Below, one piece after another: positions 60,383 to 64,000 of a stretch of DNA of 64,000 nucleotides (positions are counted from its first letter, which is position 1; the number at the start of each line of letters is the position of its first letter). The notes under the pieces are model-generated. The model had not been told where the DNA came from, did no database searches, and saw only the letters and a program-made list of their open reading frames with translations. Origin of the DNA: Micromonospora chokoriensis (lineage in GTDB: Bacteria; Actinomycetota; Actinomycetes; Mycobacteriales; Micromonosporaceae); assembly GCF_000718555.1 (NCBI RefSeq), contig NZ_JOAN01000008.1:62001-126000 (forward strand), read 5' to 3'. A program made the position numbers and the translations under genes.

Positions 60383-62770
60383 CTACCGACGCGCGGGTGC
60401 CGGGTCGGACGGGTCGAGGGAGAAGAACTCCTCCTCTTCCTGGGCCAGGTGCAGGCGGAGCAGCGCGTCCAAGCCGTAGAGGGTGGCCAGCAGATCGGGA
60501 ACCTGGTCCGGGCGGAGCCGGCCGTCGGCGGTCTGGGCGAGCTGTGCGCCGAGCAGGTCCACCTGGCGGCGAATCTCCACATGCGCCCGGCTCATCGTCG
60601 AGGTCGCCTCTCCGCTGCCCAGCGGGTCGGCCAGCGCCGGGTAGAGCTTCCGCTCCTCGGCAGCCTCGTGCGGCAGCACCCGCTCGGTCAGCCGGCGGTG
60701 CGTCTCGCGTACCGCCGGCAGGCACCTCGGTGCGGCCGGATCGGTGGCGACCAGGTCGGCGGTGTCCCGCAGCCCGGCCAGCACGTCACGGACCGCCTGG
60801 TGTTCCCCCGCGAAGCGGGCGAGCAACTCCCGGGTGCGCGGCGGGACGTCACGACGGCGCAGCCCTCCGCCCAGTGCCCGCAGCGCGTTGAGGATCACCA
60901 GCACGTCGATGCCCTCCTGCAGGAACGCGCCACCGACCGGCGGCAGCCGACCGACCGCCGCCACGAACATCGCCAGCACCGCCAACCCCATGCCGACGAC
61001 GGCGCTCTGCACGGCGATCCGCCGGGCGTACCGGGCAATCTCCACCGCGTCGGCGAGCCGGTCCAGCCGGTCCACCGTGAGCACGGCGTCCGCCACGTCC
61101 GCCGAGGCGGTCGCGCCGGTCGCACCCATTGCCACGCCCACGTGCGCCTCAGCCAACGCCGGAGCGTCGTTGACCCCGTCGCCGACCATCACGGTGACCG
61201 CCCGGTCGGCCTCCGCCCGGACCCTGTTCACCTTCTCCTGCGGCGTGCAGCGGGCAAGCACGTCGTCCACCCCGACCATCGCCGCGACCTGCGCGGCTGT
61301 GGCCGGTTGGTCGCCGGTGACCAGCACGATCCGCCGCAACCCCGCCGCACGCAGCCGGCGCACGGTCCGGCGGGCGTCGGGGCGCACCGGATCCTCCAGC
61401 AGGATCGCGCCGAGCGGCCCATCGTCGTCGCTGACCCACACCGCCGACCAACCTGCCAGCTCGGTGCGAGCCCGCGCGCGGTCCGCCCACTCGGGCAGCT
61501 CTCCGGTGACCTGACCGACCCGGACCGATCGCCCGTCGACCCGGCCACTGACCCCCCGTCCCGGCTCCTCGGTGACGCCAGTCGGCTCGGTCAGCGTCAG
61601 CCCACGATCGTGCGCCTGCCGGACCAGCGCGGTGGCCAGCACGTGCGGCGACAACTGCTCGACCGAGGCCGCGAGGCGCAGCACCTCGTCACGATCACCA
61701 CCCGGGGCGACAACCGTCTCGGCGGCGCGCGGACGGCCGGCGGTAAGCGTGCCGGTCTTGTCCACAAGCAGTGTCTGCGCCCGGCCGAGCAGCTCCAGCG
61801 CGCCACCGTCGCGGACCAGCACCCCGCGCCGGGCCACCCGGGACAGGCCGGACACGATCGCGATCGGAGTGGCCAGCAGCAGCGGGCAGGGGGTGGCCAC
61901 CACCAGCACCGCCACCGCCCGCACCACGTCGCCGGAGAGCAGCCAGCCCAGCCCAGCCAGGACCAGGGTGAACGGCACGAACGCGGCGGCATACCGGTCG
62001 GCCAGCCGCACCATCGGGGCCTTACGGGCGGTCGCCTCCTGGGCCAATCGGACGATCCCGGCGTACGTGCTCTGTGCCGCGTTCTTCGTCGCCCGCATGC
62101 CGAACCCCGGGCCGGCGTTGACCACACCGCTGGCCACGGCCTCCCCGGCCGCCCGTTGGACCAGCCGCGACTCGCCGGTCACCACCGACTCGTCCAGCGT
62201 GGCCGCCTCGTCGACGGTCCCGTCGACCGGCACCACGTCCCCCGGGCCGACCAGCAACCGGTCCGCCGCCGCCACCCGGTCCAGCGGCACCACCTCGATC
62301 ATGCCGTCGGGCCCACGCCGACGGGCGGTACGCGGAGCGCGCGCCAGCAACGCCCGCAGGTCGCGGGTCGCCCGGCGCTGCGCGTACGACTCCAAGGACC
62401 GCCCGGTCGCCAGCATCACGGCGATGACCGCCCCGGCCAGGTACTCCCCCACGCCGAGCGCACCGACCAGGGCCAGCACGGCGATCACGTCCACGCCGAA
62501 GTGCCGGTGCCACAACGAACGCAGCATCGACCAGGCGGCGGGCAGCAGCGCGGCCACCGTGACGGCTGCCCAGACCAGGTCGGCCGGGCCTGGGTATCCG
62601 GCGATCCGCAGCACCGCACCGGCCAGCACCCCGATGCCGAGACCGAACAGTGGCGCCCACGCCCACCACCTCCGGACGCGGGCGCGGACCGGCCGCTCCG
62701 GTACGCAATCGGTCGGCTCGGCCCCCACCTGCGCATCGTCGCAGCCGGTGGGCCGCCAACGGCCAGACAC
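60383..62770 (-). CDS. P1B-type metal ATPase fused to a hemerythrin-like domain
   Basis: 795 residues from GTG 62770 (GTG 62728 is possible). Membrane segments precede the actuator motif TGES (198-201), metal-path motif TPCPLLLATP (Cys295), phosphorylation motif DKTGTLT (Asp337), MVGDGVNDAP (528-537). No N-terminal HMA (GMxCxxC) domain. The P-type part ends near 640; then a four-helix hemerythrin-like domain follows with His657, His701/Glu705, His730 and His774 plus EEEE. It pumps a metal ion; the hemerythrin part would sense or bind O2 or iron. A nearby DosR-like site supports low-oxygen control. Confidence 0.85.
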   Translation of the reverse strand: MSGRWRPTGCDDAQVGAEPTDCVPERPVRARVRRWWAWAPLFGLGIGVLAGAVLRIAGYPGPADLVWAAVTVAALLPAAWSMLRSLWHRHFGVDVIAVLALVGALGVGEYLAGAVIAVMLATGRSLESYAQRRATRDLRALLARAPRTARRRGPDGMIEVVPLDRVAAADRLLVGPGDVVPVDGTVDEAATLDESVVTGESRLVQRAAGEAVASGVVNAGPGFGMRATKNAAQSTYAGIVRLAQEATARKAPMVRLADRYAAAFVPFTLVLAGLGWLLSGDVVRAVAVLVVATPCPLLLATPIAIVSGLSRVARRGVLVRDGGALELLGRAQTLLVDKTGTLTAGRPRAAETVVAPGGDRDEVLRLAASVEQLSPHVLATALVRQAHDRGLTLTEPTGVTEEPGRGVSGRVDGRSVRVGQVTGELPEWADRARARTELAGWSAVWVSDDDGPLGAILLEDPVRPDARRTVRRLRAAGLRRIVLVTGDQPATAAQVAAMVGVDDVLARCTPQEKVNRVRAEADRAVTVMVGDGVNDAPALAEAHVGVAMGATGATASADVADAVLTVDRLDRLADAVEIARYARRIAVQSAVVGMGLAVLAMFVAAVGRLPPVGGAFLQEGIDVLVILNALRALGGGLRRRDVPPRTRELLARFAGEHQAVRDVLAGLRDTADLVATDPAAPRCLPAVRETHRRLTERVLPHEAAEERKLYPALADPLGSGEATSTMSRAHVEIRRQVDLLGAQLAQTADGRLRPDQVPDLLATLYGLDALLRLHLAQEEEEFFSLDPSDPAPARR

Positions 62771-62848
62771 CGGGCGTTTCGCCCGCTTGACAGACGTCGT
62801 AGCGGTGCGCCGGACGTGGTTCGGCGGGCGCAACGGCCCGGCGAGGTC

Positions 62849-62863
62849 GGGACCTGTGGCCCC
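62849..62863. promoter_or_regulatory. DosR-box-like site in divergent promoter region
   Basis: GGGACCTGTGGCCCC, 79 bases upstream of the ATPase-hemerythrin start and 97 bases upstream of the nitroreductase start. It has the same GGGACC-N3-GGCCCY form as 57003-57017. Confidence 0.55.
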
Positions 62864-62959
62864 TGCCGACACACACCGAATGACCCAGGATGAGGCGGCA
62901 ACCCCCGACACAGCGACGCGCCGTGCGGCACGATGAGCAGAGACGGAAAGGTCGTGACC

Positions 62960-63943
62960 ATGAGTCAGGAAAGCCAACTGACCACCGCGCTGGCGGAGGC
63001 CGCCGCCACCGCCGGCCACGCCCCCTCGGTGCACAACACCCAGCCGTGGCGTTGGCGGGTGCTGCCCGACGCGTTGGAGCTGCGCTCGGTCGCCGACCGA
63101 CAGCTCGCCGCCAGCGACCCCGAGGGGCGACTGCTCGCGATCAGCTGCGGCACCGCCCTGCACCACGCCCGGTTGGCGCTGGCCGCCGAGGGATGGCGCG
63201 CCGTGGTCGAACGGCTGCCCGACCCGGACGACACCGAGCTGCTGGCCCGGCTGACCGACCTGAGCCACACCTCGGCCGACCCGGACGCCATGCGCATGGT
63301 GCAGTGCATGCAGGTGCGACACACCGACCGGCGGCCGGTCAGCGACGAGCCGGTTCCGCCCACGGCCATCGACGAGATCACCCGTGCGGTCGGCGCGGAA
63401 GGCTGCCGGTTGCAGATCCTCGACCGCGACCAGGTGCTGGAGCTGGCCGCCACCGCCGGGCACGCCGACGTGGTCGAGGCCGAAGATCCAGAGCTGCGCA
63501 CCGAGCTGGCGTACTGGACCAGTCGGGCCGGCTCGGGCACCGGCCTGCCGGCGGAGGTGCTGCCCGAGCAGCCCGCGCAGACCACCGTCCCGGGCCGCGA
63601 CTTCGGCCGTCCCGGCAGCCTGCCGGTGGGCCCCGGCCACGACCGGATGGCGGTGTACGCGATGCTGCACGGCGACGAGGACGAGCGGGACAGCTGGTTG
63701 CGCGCCGGCGAGGCGCTCTCCGCCGGTTGGCTGACCGCCACCCGACTCGGCGTGTCGGTCGTGCCGCTCAGCGCGGTGGTGGAGGTGCCGGGCACCCGGC
63801 AGACCCTGCGTCAGCTGCTCGCCGGGATCGGCTTTCCGTACCTCGTGTTGCGGTTGGGCATCGCCGACCCGGCACACTCCGGCCCGCCGCACACGCCGCG
63901 GTTGACCACCGCGCAGGTGGTCGACACCTCCGCCGTCCGCTGA
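62960..63943 (+). CDS. Acg-family nitroreductase-like protein
   Basis: 327 residues from ATG 62960. The pattern HAPSVHNTQPWRWRVLPDALEL, VRHTDRRPVSDEPVP, and VVEVPGTRQTLRQLLAGIGFPYLVLRLG matches Acg (Rv2032) and its DosR-regulated relatives, which bind FMN but appear to sequester it rather than reduce nitro compounds. Divergent from the ATPase gene. The remaining 57 bases of the window hold no supported gene. Confidence 0.85.
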   Translation: MSQESQLTTALAEAAATAGHAPSVHNTQPWRWRVLPDALELRSVADRQLAASDPEGRLLAISCGTALHHARLALAAEGWRAVVERLPDPDDTELLARLTDLSHTSADPDAMRMVQCMQVRHTDRRPVSDEPVPPTAIDEITRAVGAEGCRLQILDRDQVLELAATAGHADVVEAEDPELRTELAYWTSRAGSGTGLPAEVLPEQPAQTTVPGRDFGRPGSLPVGPGHDRMAVYAMLHGDEDERDSWLRAGEALSAGWLTATRLGVSVVPLSAVVEVPGTRQTLRQLLAGIGFPYLVLRLGIADPAHSGPPHTPRLTTAQVVDTSAVR

Positions 63944-64000
63944 CGGATCTGGCCGCTGACGGATCTGACGACGAGCGGCACCGGCGCTACCATCCCCCGG

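Noticed and set aside
60383..63892. 1169-residue minus frame
   Set aside because: The part above about 62770 is the antisense shadow of the Acg-like gene; only the ATPase-hemerythrin part has family motifs.
1..64000. CRISPR array or secondary-metabolite cluster
   Set aside because: No regularly spaced repeats were found, and there is no PKS, NRPS, terpene or RiPP core enzyme in the window.

Overview
The window is high-GC actinomycete chromosome. Families such as an SsgA-like protein, Spo0M, a spore-associated protein, XRE/DUF397 pairs, SigE-type sigma factors, F420-type LLM oxidoreductases and many GTG starts with GTGA/ATGA overlaps fit a filamentous, sporulating member of the Micromonosporaceae (Micromonospora-like). 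This placement is inferred from gene content and style, not from a marker gene.

Layout. 1-2000: end of an XRE-type membrane protein, a secreted spore-associated-like protein and a decayed fragment of a small gene. 2100-5540: a type VII secretion (WXG100) locus with an EndoU-type toxin-like protein, a MafI-like candidate immunity protein and a SUKH protein, next to a broken plasmid-Rep/integrase remnant. 5644-9933: a 4.2-kb segment flanked by 52-bp direct repeats of the 3' end of tRNA-Val(CAC), so probably an integrated element. It carries a truncated HAD gene, a VOC protein, a three-gene overlapping set of tiny (two Cys-rich) proteins, an XRE regulator and an HD-domain protein. 10000-13900: PGPGW membrane protein, SsgA-like protein, SDR, AraC and Rrf2 regulators. 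13900-19350: a seven-cistron organosulfur operon (Cys-ending leader peptide, SsuA/B/C-like ABC importer, LLM monooxygenase, flavin reductase, nitroreductase) held together by stop/start overlaps. 19600-34900: a housekeeping and regulatory mix (VOC/MarR pair, TPR protein, two-component system, LolA-like lipoprotein carrier, SGNH esterase, HelD, Spo0M, XRE/DUF397, DivIVA-like). 34920-46500: a carbohydrate locus (LplB/YtcP-type ABC importer, ROK repressor, GH36 alpha-galactosidase, GH95 fucosidase, SMR pump, secreted GH5-CBM2 mannanase). 46850-55100: F420-type oxidoreductase, ECF sigma factor with membrane partner, a W/R/P-repeat protein, EEP hydrolase, double PAP2 phosphatase, BrkB-type protein and lipid kinase. 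55190-63943: a dormancy/low-oxygen style cluster (Clp_N protein with an auto-regulated small HTH protein, two universal stress proteins, phosphoketolase, a P-type ATPase fused to hemerythrin, an Acg-like nitroreductase) with two GGGACC-N3-GGCCCY sites that resemble DosR boxes.

How the parts work together. The sulfur operon is probably attenuated by cysteine supply through its leader peptide. The ROK protein probably represses its own gene and the GH36-GH95 pair through an AT-rich dyad between them. The 55-64 kb cluster looks like a DosR-type regulon although no DosR/DosS pair lies in the window. The best candidates for undescribed biology are the tRNA-bounded element with its Cys-rich three-gene set, the EndoU variant with a replaced catalytic His, the doubly operated HTH/Clp_N promoter, the W/R/P-repeat protein and the ATPase-hemerythrin fusion.
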